A DNA stretch of 64,000 nucleotides from Streptomyces sp. NBC_01476. Its GTDB lineage: Bacteria > Actinomycetota > Actinomycetes > Streptomycetales > Streptomycetaceae. The notes beneath the pieces were generated by a model. The model searched no databases and had not been told where the DNA came from. It saw only the letters and a list, made by a program, of their open reading frames with translations. A program made the position numbers and the translations under genes. Positions 27,141 to 36,499 of the stretch are shown piece after piece. How positions within the stretch are numbered: the first letter of the stretch is position 1; every line of letters starts with the position of its first letter. The DNA lies in assembly GCF_036227265.1 (NCBI RefSeq), contig NZ_CP109446.1:3605001-3669000 (forward strand), given 5' to 3'.

Positions 27141-27929
27141 TCAGCGCCGGCGGGCTGCCAGCGCGTCCGCCGCCCTGCGGCGGGAGGGTGACATCACGTC
27201 GACAGGGGAGCCGGCGCCCTGGCCCGGGTGGTCGCCCCAGGTCCAGATCTTCCGCGCCACCCCGGTCAGCAGCGGACTGCCCGGCGGGACGTCCAGGTAG
27301 AAGAGGGACTCGTCGACCGTGCGGTCGTCGCCGCCCCAGCGGACGACGCCTTCGAGTTCGGCCAGGATGTCCCTGATCACCATCACCTGCAGGGGGTAAA
27401 AGCCGCCCTTGGCACCGGGGGGGTAATGGTCCGGGCGTATCCGGACGGCTGTGCCGGATGCCTGGTTGGACTCGGAACGGCTCGCGCGGACGGCCGAGGG
27501 CGAGCGCCAGCCGACGACGTCGCCGCTGCGGAGCGTGTCGATCTCGTAGTGGAAGCGGCGTACGACATGGACGAGGACGGTCTCGGTGTCCCCCATCCGT
27601 ACCGCGACGCCGGCCAACGGCACGCCCGGTACCGGGCGGGTGAAGACGGACCCGCCGGCGTCCGCGGCCCGCTCCGTCGGCCAGCCGTTGCGGGACACCT
27701 GGCCCGTCATGACGCGCTTCTGGCGGGTCTTGGCCCTGCGCAGCGCATCCCGCAGGTGCGGCGGGACCCGGTAACTCCCCTTCCGATAGGCCGGGTTGAC
27801 GAGCACCCGGGATGCCGGGCCGGGAGCGGCCAGCGCCCGCGGGATGGGGAGTGAAGCGGCGAGGGCGGCGCCGGTGATGACAGCGGACCGGCTGAGGAGA
27901 CTACGGCGTGACATGGGGGACCGGTTCAT
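27141..27929 (-). CDS. Tat-exported protein of unknown function
   Basis: The 262-residue protein starts with a twin-arginine signal (MSRRSLLSRSAVITGAALAA, cleavage after RALA near residue 34). The mature part is basic and rich in Arg/Val (VFTRPVPGVPLAGVAVRMGD, VVRRFHYEIDTLRSGDVVGW). I do not recognise the domain. The ATG has GGAGA 4-5 nt upstream. It lies 76 bp behind the DUF1906 gene on the same strand, so co-expression and a joint envelope role are likely. Its 3' end is 7 bp from the end of the convergent SLATT gene. Confidence 0.75.
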   Translation of the reverse strand: MNRSPMSRRSLLSRSAVITGAALAASLPIPRALAAPGPASRVLVNPAYRKGSYRVPPHLRDALRRAKTRQKRVMTGQVSRNGWPTERAADAGGSVFTRPVPGVPLAGVAVRMGDTETVLVHVVRRFHYEIDTLRSGDVVGWRSPSAVRASRSESNQASGTAVRIRPDHYPPGAKGGFYPLQVMVIRDILAELEGVVRWGGDDRTVDESLFYLDVPPGSPLLTGVARKIWTWGDHPGQGAGSPVDVMSPSRRRAADALAARRR

Positions 27930-28005
27930 CGATTCTCCGTCTCTGGGCTGATGACGTGCCGTGGCCGGCGACGTGGCACTGGGGTTGCGGGGGAATGGAG
28001 ACCCT

Positions 28006-30234
28006 TCAGAGATTGCGGACGATGCCGTTGTACTTCTCGAAGATCTGGTAGAGAGCCATCCGCTTCGTCGCGTGCTCCTCTGCCTCCGTCCCGAACCCCT
28101 GGTAGCGGCGCAGCACTTCGAAGATCTCGGATTCGGTGTAGTCGAGACGCATGGTCCGCAGCACGGTCTCGCCGCCAGGCGGGTTGTTGCCGCCGGGCTT
28201 GCCGCCGGCGTCCCACAGGTGGATCTGCGACACGGTCTTCAGCGCGAACACGTTGTCCTGGTTCAGCGCCTGCCACATCGTCCAGATGTCGTCGTCGCTG
28301 GCCGGGTCGAGCGTGGTGCCGGTCGAATACCCGTGCTCGTAGCAGTAGTTCCAGGCACGGATGCCGACCTCGCCGCTGATCTGGGCGATGCCCGTGGACG
28401 AGTCCCGGATGGGGGTCACGCCGCCGCCGATGCCGGTGTGGTAGTACGCCACGGCAGCGTCCACAGCCTGGTCGACGAGGTCGTAGTGCCGCATCTCCCA
28501 GTAGGCGGAAGTCTGGATCAGGGCCTTGCGCATATTGAACAGATTCGACAGCAAGGTGATGGCGTCGTCCGCTTCAAGGATCGTCCCGAAGCACTCGGTG
28601 TGCGAGTAGATCTTGCTGCCGCCGTCGTCGGGGAAGCCGATCGACCGCATGTACGTGCCGATGTCGTCGTGCAGCGCGTTCAGGAAGCCGCCGTCGAAGG
28701 GGACATCGGGGAGCACGGCCCGCGGGGGGTTGAACGAGTTCTGTCCGAGGTCGCGGCCGGAGGTGATGTTGTTGTCGATCTCGATCTGCCCGCTGCCGGA
28801 GCCGACGGTACGGGTGACGATCTGGTCGTACGCCCAGTTGGTGGGGAGCGGGTAACCGTAGTTGCCGGAGAAGCCGGATGACATGTCGGACACGAAGCTC
28901 GCGGAGGCGTGCCCTGCTTCGGAGACCCGGGTGCAGACGTTGCGCGCGCCGTACACCCCTATCTGGTACGGGTTCCCGGAGATCGCCATGGCGTCCTCGA
29001 TGCCCTTGAAGTGGGGCAGGACGTTGTTGGTGACGTCGTCGTCGAGCGCGTCGAAGTCGACGGAGAAGAAGATCCGGGTGCCGTTCTTGAAGCCGAGGTC
29101 GACCGCCGCGTTGACGGCGGCGAAGCCGGCCGCGTTGCCCGCCGGGTAGTTGAAGCCGGACGCGTCCCGGCCGTAGGTCTGGTAGATCGGGAAGCAGCGC
29201 AGGCCCTCGGCGGCGATGGTCTGCAGTTCCCCCGGCTGGATCGCCTTCTCCGGCAGCGAGGTGGCGCTGGGGTTGGTCAGGTAGCGGCCTACATAGGTGA
29301 TGCCCGCCGCCTTCAGCGCCGCCGCGCGCGCCGCGGTGATCTTCGTGACGCCGTCGCACGCCGCACCCTGGCGTGACTGGTCGCCGTAGGAGACCAGCAG
29401 CGACGCCCAGGTCTGGAAGTCGCCGTTCCCGGTGGCGGGGAGGCCCACGAACGACTGGAAGGTGCTGACCGCGGAGGTCAGTGCGCTGCCGTAGGTGCTG
29501 GAGAAGGCGACCGGGCGCTGGTTGAGCAGCATCGCGCCGGAGAACAGCGAGACCCAGGTGCCCGTCGATCCCGGGGACACCGTGTGCGAGTGCAGCCCGG
29601 ACTGGGTGCCGGGGCCGAACACGCCGTTGGCCACTCCATCGGCCATGCCCAGCTCGTACTGGATCGCGAAGAGCATCGACTTCGCGACGTCCCGCGAGTT
29701 GTGGCCGTCGCAGGGGATGACGAAGAAGTCCTGCCGCGTGACGTACCGGCCGTTGAGCCACTGCTGCACGCTCCGGGTCGCCTCCGAACCGGAGTTGACG
29801 GTGACGTAGGCGTCCATGTTCAGCAGACCCTTGAACACCTTCGGTGTCAGGTCGGCGCCGGGGTAGGTGCCCGCCACGCCCATGTCCGCCTTGAGCTCGG
29901 TCATCGCGGACTGGACGCGGTCGTTGTACGTGCCGTCGATCTCACCGCCGTCGTAGCCCTTGCAGTACATCGCGGACTGGATGATGCGGCAGAAGTTGGC
30001 GGACGGCACGGTGGAGGCGTTCAGCACCGGGTACTTCGTCGTCAGAACCGAGAGCGTGGTGGGGCCGAAACTGTTCGAAAGAGCCGAGATGCCCAGCTCG
30101 TACTGCAGGGCGCGGGTGAGGGCGTACATCGTGTTCCACCCGGTCTGCCCGTTCTCCTCCACCGTCATTCCGATCAGCGTCCCGTAGGTGGAGTTCACGA
30201 ACCGCTGCGCGCGCCTGACCAGTTCATCAGCCAT
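28006..30234 (-). CDS. DUF1906 glycoside-hydrolase-like protein with peptidoglycan-binding-type repeats
   Basis: The protein has 742 residues. Residues 1-330 contain repeated peptidoglycan-binding-like helical units (e.g. LQYELGISALSNSFGPTTLS; IQYELGMADGVANGVFGPGT). Residues about 335-540 form the DUF1906 (Rv2525c-like) TIM-barrel: AGITYVGRYL, GLRCFPIYQTYG, RIFFSVDFDALDDDV and YQIGVYGARNVC. The last 200 residues are helical and unassigned. There is no signal peptide, unusual for a wall-acting enzyme. The ATG at 30234 lies behind ATGGAT. The base composition and long upstream region are less GC-rich than the neighbours. Confidence 0.8.
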   Translation of the reverse strand: MADELVRRAQRFVNSTYGTLIGMTVEENGQTGWNTMYALTRALQYELGISALSNSFGPTTLSVLTTKYPVLNASTVPSANFCRIIQSAMYCKGYDGGEIDGTYNDRVQSAMTELKADMGVAGTYPGADLTPKVFKGLLNMDAYVTVNSGSEATRSVQQWLNGRYVTRQDFFVIPCDGHNSRDVAKSMLFAIQYELGMADGVANGVFGPGTQSGLHSHTVSPGSTGTWVSLFSGAMLLNQRPVAFSSTYGSALTSAVSTFQSFVGLPATGNGDFQTWASLLVSYGDQSRQGAACDGVTKITAARAAALKAAGITYVGRYLTNPSATSLPEKAIQPGELQTIAAEGLRCFPIYQTYGRDASGFNYPAGNAAGFAAVNAAVDLGFKNGTRIFFSVDFDALDDDVTNNVLPHFKGIEDAMAISGNPYQIGVYGARNVCTRVSEAGHASASFVSDMSSGFSGNYGYPLPTNWAYDQIVTRTVGSGSGQIEIDNNITSGRDLGQNSFNPPRAVLPDVPFDGGFLNALHDDIGTYMRSIGFPDDGGSKIYSHTECFGTILEADDAITLLSNLFNMRKALIQTSAYWEMRHYDLVDQAVDAAVAYYHTGIGGGVTPIRDSSTGIAQISGEVGIRAWNYCYEHGYSTGTTLDPASDDDIWTMWQALNQDNVFALKTVSQIHLWDAGGKPGGNNPPGGETVLRTMRLDYTESEIFEVLRRYQGFGTEAEEHATKRMALYQIFEKYNGIVRNL

Positions 30235-30830
30235 GAATATCCATTTCTCGCGATGGAGCACACGACAATGCCGGCCGGCCCGAATGGGGACCGGCCCGGA
30301 TAATCCGTGGAGTGGAATGCTGGAGTCCGCATACATTGAGGGACGCCGCCTCTCACCGCCCGCCCTTCACACCCCCTGCAGGCACTCCCCACGGCCCGGA
30401 TGAATCTATACCGAACGCAAAGTACCCGGCAAGGTTTTTCCAGTTCCCGGCCACCTCTCGGCCAGCCTCCACCCCTGATGGCGAGGCATGTTCGTCACCT
30501 TTTATACGTATATAGCAATCCCATGGAACCGCCATATCCGTTGCGAAAACGGAAATTGTCCCGATGGCAGTACGACGGTCACCTCAGGCGCACAGCGCGG
30601 AGGTCCTTCCCGACAGAACGGCGGATTCCGAAACCGGAATTACGCCCTCCATAATCTGCCGCACCCGGCGATTGATTGACGTCACATCAGTCGCTGTGGA
30701 CAGTCCCGACGGCCGACGGGTATACATGCCAATGGCTCCGGTCGGTACTTCCGCATGAAGCCGTTGTCCGAAGCTTCATTGCCGTGTTGACGCGGAACCA
30801 TTCATTCCGAAGACAGCGGAACGGAAAAGC
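30235..30830. other. 596-bp low-GC divergent intergenic region
   Basis: This is visibly AT-richer than the rest, with tracts such as TTTTATACGTATATAGCAA near 30500 and AAAACGGAAATTG near 30545. It should contain promoters of the DUF1906 gene and of the I36-like gene. No reading frame has a ribosome site or family features. It is a plausible Lsr2-bound region (inference). Confidence 0.5.
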
Positions 30831-31301
30831 ATGAAGCTGAAGAAGTCCCTGATGGTGACCGCCCTCGCGTGCGCGTTCGGTCTCGGCGTCGTCAGCCCCG
30901 CGCACGCCGGCACCGGGCTGGAGAACCAGGAAAGCCCCGAGGCCTGCCAGAAGACGCAGGCGGCCTCGACCTTCAAGTTTGCGATCTACTACAACTCGAA
31001 CTACGGCGGGGCCTACCGCAACATCGGCTACAGCGTCTACGACTTCGCCGACGAGCGGATCGGCGGCGCCCCCCAGGGAGGCCTGCAGCCCCTTCTCTTC
31101 TGCCACGGCGGCGCCGGCAACCTGCAGGGCATCAAGAACAACGCCGCGTCGGCCAAGAACAAGCACCCCACCTACTACTCCGTCGTCTACTACAACTCCG
31201 GCTACAAGGGCGACTCCGACTGGATCGCACCCAACAGCGGGTGGAGCCAGCTCGCCGGCACCTACAACGAGAACGCCTCGTTCGCCTGGCAGTCCCTCTG
31301 A
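30831..31301 (+). CDS. Secreted peptidase-inhibitor I36 / crystallin-like protein
   Basis: The 156-residue preprotein has a Sec signal peptide (MKLKKSLMVTALACAFGLGV, cleavage after AHA, residue 26). The mature part has two similar beta units, FKFAIYYNSNYGGAYRNIGY and YSVVYYNSGYKGDSDWI, with NNAAS between them and a final YNENASFAW. This is the pattern of secreted I36-type (SMPI-like) gamma-crystallin folds of streptomycetes. Two cysteines in the mature protein could form a disulfide. The inhibitor function is inferred only from the fold. Confidence 0.7.
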   Translation: MKLKKSLMVTALACAFGLGVVSPAHAGTGLENQESPEACQKTQAASTFKFAIYYNSNYGGAYRNIGYSVYDFADERIGGAPQGGLQPLLFCHGGAGNLQGIKNNAASAKNKHPTYYSVVYYNSGYKGDSDWIAPNSGWSQLAGTYNENASFAWQSL

Positions 31302-31455
31302 GCATCCCCGGGTGCAAGGGGCGGCCCAGCCGCGTCCGCGCCACATGTCCCGCGCCGGGTTCCCTCGCGGGGACGCGGCGCGGGACGCCGGCGCGGCGGC
31401 CGCCCCCGCCTGTCGTCACGGCCGGTGGGCCGGGTTCTGGGAGAGAAGAACACAC

Positions 31456-32382
31456 GTGGACACCTCGTCATGGAAACCAGCCGTCGCAGCGCTCTGCGCG
31501 GCCTTGACCCTCACCCTCGCCGCCGGCTGCTCGGACCGGTCGTCGCCCGCGCACTCCGGTCCGGCCGGGCTCGTCCCGCAGCCGGTCCTGCCGTACGACG
31601 CCGGCGATCCGGCCACCTGGACGCTTCCCATCCAGGGCTACCTGCCGTCGGACACCGAGAAGGCGCAGATCTCCCAGGCGCAGAAGCAGCTCATCGCGGA
31701 CTGCATGAAGGGCTTCGGATTCACCTGGTCGCCCGCCCCCGACCTGCCGAGAATAGGCGGCAAGACCCTCGTGGACTGGCGGTACGGCATCCACGACCTG
31801 GCACTGGCGAAGGAGCGCGGCTACAAACCCGAGGCAGCCGAACAGGCCGCCTACGACGAGGCGATGCACGCCGGCGCGGCTCTCGAGGACCCCGGAAGCA
31901 CGGCTTCCCAGGTCCTGTCGGGTGAGGGCGTCACCGACGAGATCGGCGGCAGGGCCGTGCCGGCGGGCGGCTGCGCGGGAGCGGCGGACCGGCGGATCGA
32001 CGCCCGGTCCGTCGAGATGCGCACCGCCCAGACGATCAGCAGGACCACCTTCGCCACCTCGCAGCAGGACCCCCGCGTCGTCAAGGCCTTCGCGGCCTGG
32101 TCCGCCTGTATGAAGTCCCACGGCTACAGCTACGCGGCACCCCTCGACGCCAGCGACGACCCGCGGTTCTCATCGGCGGAGGTCACGGAACTGGAGCGGG
32201 CCACGGCCACCGCCGACATCGGGTGCCGCCGGGCAACCGGCGTGGCGAAGATCTGGTTCGACGCGGAGACGGCCCTCCAGGTCAAGGCGATCGACGACAA
32301 CGCCGGGCAACTGGACCAGGAGCACCGCGACCTGGACGCGGCGATCCGCGAGGCGGCCCGGATCGTGGCGGGTTCGCGGTGA
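31456..32382 (+). CDS. Putative lipoprotein of an ABC export operon
   Basis: The 308-residue protein has a lipobox (LAAGC) after a hydrophobic stretch (VAALCAALTLTL), giving lipidation at Cys25. The mature part is Ala/Asp-rich and helical with paired cysteines (LIADCMKGFGF, WSACMKSHGYSY) that recall a repeated C-M-K/S motif. The domain is not recognised. The GTG at 31456 follows GGGAGAG at a somewhat long spacing. The stop overlaps the next gene as GTGA. Confidence 0.75.
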   Translation: MDTSSWKPAVAALCAALTLTLAAGCSDRSSPAHSGPAGLVPQPVLPYDAGDPATWTLPIQGYLPSDTEKAQISQAQKQLIADCMKGFGFTWSPAPDLPRIGGKTLVDWRYGIHDLALAKERGYKPEAAEQAAYDEAMHAGAALEDPGSTASQVLSGEGVTDEIGGRAVPAGGCAGAADRRIDARSVEMRTAQTISRTTFATSQQDPRVVKAFAAWSACMKSHGYSYAAPLDASDDPRFSSAEVTELERATATADIGCRRATGVAKIWFDAETALQVKAIDDNAGQLDQEHRDLDAAIREAARIVAGSR

Positions 32383-33683
32383 CGCGGCCACTGGACACCG
32401 AGGAGCGCCCGCCCGGCACCGCGGACGGTCACCCGCGCACCGCCCAGGGCGCACCGGTACGACGGCGCCGCGCCCTGCTCGCCCTGGTCGCCGGATGCCT
32501 GGTGTTCACCGGAGCGGGCATGGGGGCCGGGCTGCTCATCAAGTCCCCCGCGCAGGCCGCCGCCGAGACAGCGCCGCCGAGCCCCGACGTACTGACCGCC
32601 CCGGTGACCCGGAAGGTGCTCGCGCAGTCCGTGCTGACCCGAGGGACCGTCAGCGCCTCGCGGCACATCGACATCACCGGCGGCCAGGCCGGCGGTGCGG
32701 GGCGGAGCATCGTCACCGCGGTGAAGGTGCGACCCGGGCAGGCGCTGCGGCCCGGACAGGTGCTGGTGGAGATCTCCGGACGGCCGGTCTTCGTCCTGCG
32801 GGGAGACATCCCGTCCTACGAGGACCTGACCCCGGGTCTGCGCGGGAACGATGTCGCCCAGTTGCAGCGGGCCCTGGCGTCCCTGGGGTACGGAACGGGG
32901 TCCGACGCTCCCGGGGTGTACGGCGCAGGCACCGGGCGGGCGGTGGCACGGTTCTACGCGGCCATCGGCTACACACCGGCCGGTTCGGCGCGGACCGACT
33001 CCGGGGCAGCGGGATCCGAGCCGGCCGGGTCCGGGTCCGGGTCCGGGTCGGGGTCCGGGTCAGCGGAACAGCCGGGGCCGTCGGTCCCCTGGTCCGAAGT
33101 GGTCTACCTGCCTGCCGGCGCGGCGCGGGTCGACATCGTGGCGGCGCAGGTGGGAGCGGAGGCGACGGACACCCTGATGTCGGTCGACTCCGGGCCGCTC
33201 ACGGTCGCCGGGACCGTGACACCGGACGAGAAGGGCCTGGTCCGTCCCGGGCAGCAGGTCCGGATCTCCTCCGAGACCACCGGGTACGACACGACCGGCG
33301 TGGTCGCCTCGGTCGCCACCGCACCTGGCAAGGCGGGGGCGGGCGGCGACGCCGCCGCGGACGACGGAACGTACGCGATCCGGGTCACTCCCTCCCGGCA
33401 GCTTCCCGCCGGCCTCGTCGGCCAGGACGTCCGGCTGACCATCGTGGCCGCCTCCTCGGGCAAGGCGGTGCCGGCCGTACCGTCCGCCGCACTCTCGGCC
33501 GGGGCGGACGGACGCACGACCGTCACCGTACGCAGCGGGAACCGCGAGCGGCAGGTGGCGGTACGCGTCGGGATGACCGGCGACGGCTACGTCCAGGTGA
33601 CTCCGCTGAGCGCGGGAGGGCTCCGACCCGGCGATCAGGTGGTGCTGGGCACCGACGCACCCACGGCCCCGGGCCGGTCATGA
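32379..33683 (+). CDS. Membrane fusion-type protein with peptidoglycan-binding domain
   Basis: The 434-residue protein has one N-terminal membrane anchor (ALLALVAGCLVFTGAGMGAG). A biotinyl-lipoyl-like hairpin follows (VTAVKVRPGQALRPGQVLVE), then a PG_binding_1-like domain (LRGNDVAQLQRALASLGYGT), a Gly/Ser linker (SGSGSGSG) and beta-barrel parts (LVRPGQQVRISSE). This is the periplasmic-adaptor type seen with MacB-like exporters in actinobacteria. Start and stop overlap both neighbours (GTGA and ATGA), so expression is coupled. Confidence 0.8.
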   Translation: MTRPLDTEERPPGTADGHPRTAQGAPVRRRRALLALVAGCLVFTGAGMGAGLLIKSPAQAAAETAPPSPDVLTAPVTRKVLAQSVLTRGTVSASRHIDITGGQAGGAGRSIVTAVKVRPGQALRPGQVLVEISGRPVFVLRGDIPSYEDLTPGLRGNDVAQLQRALASLGYGTGSDAPGVYGAGTGRAVARFYAAIGYTPAGSARTDSGAAGSEPAGSGSGSGSGSGSAEQPGPSVPWSEVVYLPAGAARVDIVAAQVGAEATDTLMSVDSGPLTVAGTVTPDEKGLVRPGQQVRISSETTGYDTTGVVASVATAPGKAGAGGDAAADDGTYAIRVTPSRQLPAGLVGQDVRLTIVAASSGKAVPAVPSAALSAGADGRTTVTVRSGNRERQVAVRVGMTGDGYVQVTPLSAGGLRPGDQVVLGTDAPTAPGRS

Positions 33684-34429
33684 CGGGCATCGGCGGGCCG
33701 GCCCCCTCCCCTGTCACGAGCCGCACCCCGCGGGCCGACGAGCCCGTGATCGCCTTCCACGCGGTGGGCCTCACCTACCCCGGGCCGCCCGCGGTCGCCG
33801 CGCTGCGGCCGTGCGATCTACGCGTCCACCGGGGAGAGTTCGTCACCGTGGTGGGCCCCTCCGGCTCCGGCAAGTCGACCCTGCTGAACGTCCTGGGCCT
33901 CCTCGACGCCCCGACGCAGGGCAGGTACCTCCTCGACGGGATCGACACCGGTGCGGTGGGCGACGCACAGCGTGCGGCGCTGCGCGGCAGGCGGATCGGC
34001 TTCGTCTTCCAGTCCTTCCATCTGCTGCCCCACCGCAGCGCCCAGGAGAACGTCGAGTTGGCCATGGTCTATCAGCGCCTTCCCCGCCGCGAGCGCCGGG
34101 ACCGGGCAGCGTCCGTGCTGGGCCGGGTGGGGCTGGCGCACCGGCTCGGCTCCCCGCCCGCACAGTTGTCCGGCGGCGAGCGGCAGCGCGTCGCCATCGC
34201 CCGTGCCCTGGTGTCCCGCCCGTCCCTGCTGCTGTGCGACGAGCCGACCGGCAATCTCGACTCGGACACGGCCGCATCCGTCCTCGGCGTACTGCGCGGC
34301 CTGCACGCCGACGGGATGACTCTCCTCGTCATCACCCACGACGCCCATGTGGCGGCGCAGGGCAGCCGCACGCTCGCCCTCCACGACGGGGTGCTGCGCG
34401 AGCGGGCTGCCGGCCAGGTGACCGGGTGA
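33680..34429 (+). CDS. ABC transporter ATP-binding protein, MacB/LolD type
   Basis: The 249-residue ATPase has Walker A GPSGSGKST, a Q loop (FVFQSFHLLP), signature LSGGERQR, Walker B LLLCDEPTGNLDS and switch His in VITHDAH. The DEPTGNLDS form and the LLNVLGLLD segment mark the LolD/MacB/FtsE branch that pairs with FtsX-fold permeases. The ATG overlaps the adaptor stop (ATGA). Confidence 0.93.
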   Translation: MTGIGGPAPSPVTSRTPRADEPVIAFHAVGLTYPGPPAVAALRPCDLRVHRGEFVTVVGPSGSGKSTLLNVLGLLDAPTQGRYLLDGIDTGAVGDAQRAALRGRRIGFVFQSFHLLPHRSAQENVELAMVYQRLPRRERRDRAASVLGRVGLAHRLGSPPAQLSGGERQRVAIARALVSRPSLLLCDEPTGNLDSDTAASVLGVLRGLHADGMTLLVITHDAHVAAQGSRTLALHDGVLRERAAGQVTG

Positions 34430-35682
34430 GAGCGCGGCGCGCCGCCCGGCGCAACGGCCAGGACGCCATGGGGCGTTCGGTTCTCTCCCCGCGTGACCTC
34501 GTGGCCGAGGCCACGGCCGGGGTCGTCCAGCGTCCGGCCCGGTCGGCGCTCACCGCCCTGGGCACCGTGCTCGGCGTGGGCGCGTTCATCGCCGTCCTCG
34601 GGCTCACGGGGACGGCGGCCGCTCAGATCGGTGCCCGCTTCGACCGGCTCAAGGCGACGGAGGTCACCGTCGAGGACACCGGGGGCCAGGACGCCGCCGA
34701 CGTGGCCCTGTCGTTCACCTCCGACGCGGACGCGAGGGTGGACCGGCTGAACGGGGTCCGCGCCGCCGGGGTGTTCTGGCGTGTCCGGCTCGGAGCGGAT
34801 CAACCGGTGCGCTCGGTGCCGCTCGGGGCGGGCGGCGGCACCGACGCACAGACCCAGGTGATCGCCGCCTCCCCCGGCCTGCTGGCCGCCGCCGAGCCGC
34901 GGTTCTCGCAGGGGCGGGCTTATGACGCCTTCCATGAGCGTTACCGCCAGCAGGTCGCCGTGCTCGGCCGGACCACGGCCGAGCGCCTGGGCATCACCAC
35001 TGTGCGGACGCACCCGGCGGTGTTCGTCGGCAGCCTGCCGTTCACCGTGATCGGCATCGTCGACGACGTGGTGCGCAAGCCGGAACTGCTGATGTCGGTC
35101 CTGGTGCCGCGGGCCACCGCCGAGCACCTGTGGGGTCCCCCGGCGGACACCCGGGCGCAGATGCTGATCGCCACGGAACTCGGCGCGGCCCCGCAGGTCG
35201 CCCAGGAGGCGGCCGTCGCGCTGCGCCCGGAACATCCGCGGTACTTCGCCGTCGTCCCGCCCCCCGACCCCCGGGCGCTGCGGGCGGCCGTGGACGGTGA
35301 CCTCGGCCGGCTGTTCCTTCTGCTGGCCGCGATCTGCCTGGTCATCGGGGCGGTGGGCATCGCCAACACCACGCTCGTCGCGGTGCTGGAACGCACCGGT
35401 GAGATCGGTCTGCGCCGCGCGCTGGGGGCCCGTGGCCGGCACGTCACCGCCCAGTTCCTCGCCGAATCGACAGCCCTGGGGCTGGTCGGCGGGCTGGCCG
35501 GCACCTCGGTCGGCACGGTGACCGTGGTCGCCGTCTCCGCTGTACGGGACTGGACCCCGGTCGTCGATCCTCTCACCGTCGCCGCCGCCCCGGCGCTCGG
35601 CCTGGCCAGCGGCCTGCTGGCCGGTCTCTACCCCGCCTGGCGTGCTTCCCTGATCACCCCGGCCGAAGCGCTCCGCAGATGA
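34426..35682 (+). CDS. FtsX/MacB-type ABC permease
   Basis: The 418-residue permease has an N-terminal TM (ALTALGTVLGVGAFIAVLGL), a large extracellular MacB_PCD-like domain of about 240 residues, and three C-terminal TM segments (LLLAAICLVIGAVGIANTT; LVGGLAGTSVGTVTVVAVS; VAAAPALGLASGLLAGL). The conserved ERTGEIGLRRALGARGRH loop is the coupling motif of this family. The GTG overlaps the ATPase stop (GTGA). With the two upstream genes it should export or sense an envelope substrate; the substrate is unknown. Confidence 0.9.
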   Translation: MRARRAARRNGQDAMGRSVLSPRDLVAEATAGVVQRPARSALTALGTVLGVGAFIAVLGLTGTAAAQIGARFDRLKATEVTVEDTGGQDAADVALSFTSDADARVDRLNGVRAAGVFWRVRLGADQPVRSVPLGAGGGTDAQTQVIAASPGLLAAAEPRFSQGRAYDAFHERYRQQVAVLGRTTAERLGITTVRTHPAVFVGSLPFTVIGIVDDVVRKPELLMSVLVPRATAEHLWGPPADTRAQMLIATELGAAPQVAQEAAVALRPEHPRYFAVVPPPDPRALRAAVDGDLGRLFLLLAAICLVIGAVGIANTTLVAVLERTGEIGLRRALGARGRHVTAQFLAESTALGLVGGLAGTSVGTVTVVAVSAVRDWTPVVDPLTVAAAPALGLASGLLAGLYPAWRASLITPAEALRR

Positions 35683-35789
35683 CCCGCCCGGTCACCACCG
35701 GGGCCACGGCCCGAAGGGGCACCGGCAACGCACGACGGGTACGACATCGCCGCATCACACCACCGGCACCCCGGGAAGACGTGTCCGCT

Positions 35790-36446
35790 TCAGCTGAAGA
35801 CGATCATCGACCCCTGGCCCAGGGACCGGGTCGCGGCCGCGTGGAGGCCGAGCCAGACGTGGTGTTCGCGGGCGAACGGGCTGCCCGAGAGCGCTGAGGG
35901 CGGCAGCAGCGCGGGCTCTTCGAGGGTGGTGTGGCGGTCCGGCGGGGCCGGAGGCGCCGGCGGGTTCGCCGGGTCGATCCCGATCGAGGGGGCGACGAAC
36001 TCCAGCTCGCGCAGGAGTCCGTGGCTGGAGCCGAGCGGGCCGCCGCTCTCCAGGAGTTCGTCGTTGACGACCGGGTGCGGGAAGTCGAGCGGGACGTACG
36101 CGCCCGCGTGGTCGTAGTGCCACACCAGGTGCGAGTGCTGGGCGGTCGCCTCGAACATCTCCAGCAGTTGCTCGTAGTCGCTGCCCAGCGCGTCGACCGG
36201 GGTGACTTCGAGGCCCTGGAGGGTGAGCAGATAGGCGCGGCGCAGGAAGTGCAGCGCGTCGTAGTCGAAGCAGGCGACCGGGCCGACGTCACCGGACAGG
36301 CCGGGCATATAGCTGTAGACGGGGACCGGCGGCTGCCCCGCGTCGCTCAACGCCTTGTCGTAACGGGCCAGTTCCTCGGAGAACGGGTTTTCCGGGCTGT
36401 GGCAGAGCACGTCCACGAGCGGGACCAGCCACAAGTCGCAGGCCAC
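35790..36446 (-). CDS. Hypothetical protein
   Basis: The protein has about 218 residues and I do not recognise it. It is soluble and acidic, with an N-terminal ACDLWLVPLVDVLCHSPENP and a central LVWHYDHAGAYVPLDFPHPV. The GTG at 36446 has GGAG 5 nt upstream; a GTG at 36452 is also in frame. It sits alone between the convergent exporter operon and a same-strand GntR gene. No transmembrane segment is seen. Confidence 0.65.
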   Translation of the reverse strand: MACDLWLVPLVDVLCHSPENPFSEELARYDKALSDAGQPPVPVYSYMPGLSGDVGPVACFDYDALHFLRRAYLLTLQGLEVTPVDALGSDYEQLLEMFEATAQHSHLVWHYDHAGAYVPLDFPHPVVNDELLESGGPLGSSHGLLRELEFVAPSIGIDPANPPAPPAPPDRHTTLEEPALLPPSALSGSPFAREHHVWLGLHAAATRSLGQGSMIVFS

Positions 36447-36499
36447 GAACACTCCATCCGGTCGGGGGCGTACAGCGTAATTCGCCCGCGGTCGTCGCG

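Noticed and set aside
26387..30234. A multi-gene defence island built from SLATT, Tat protein and DUF1906
   Set aside because: The SLATT gene is convergent to the other two, no sensor or nuclease is near, and the functions do not match a known system.
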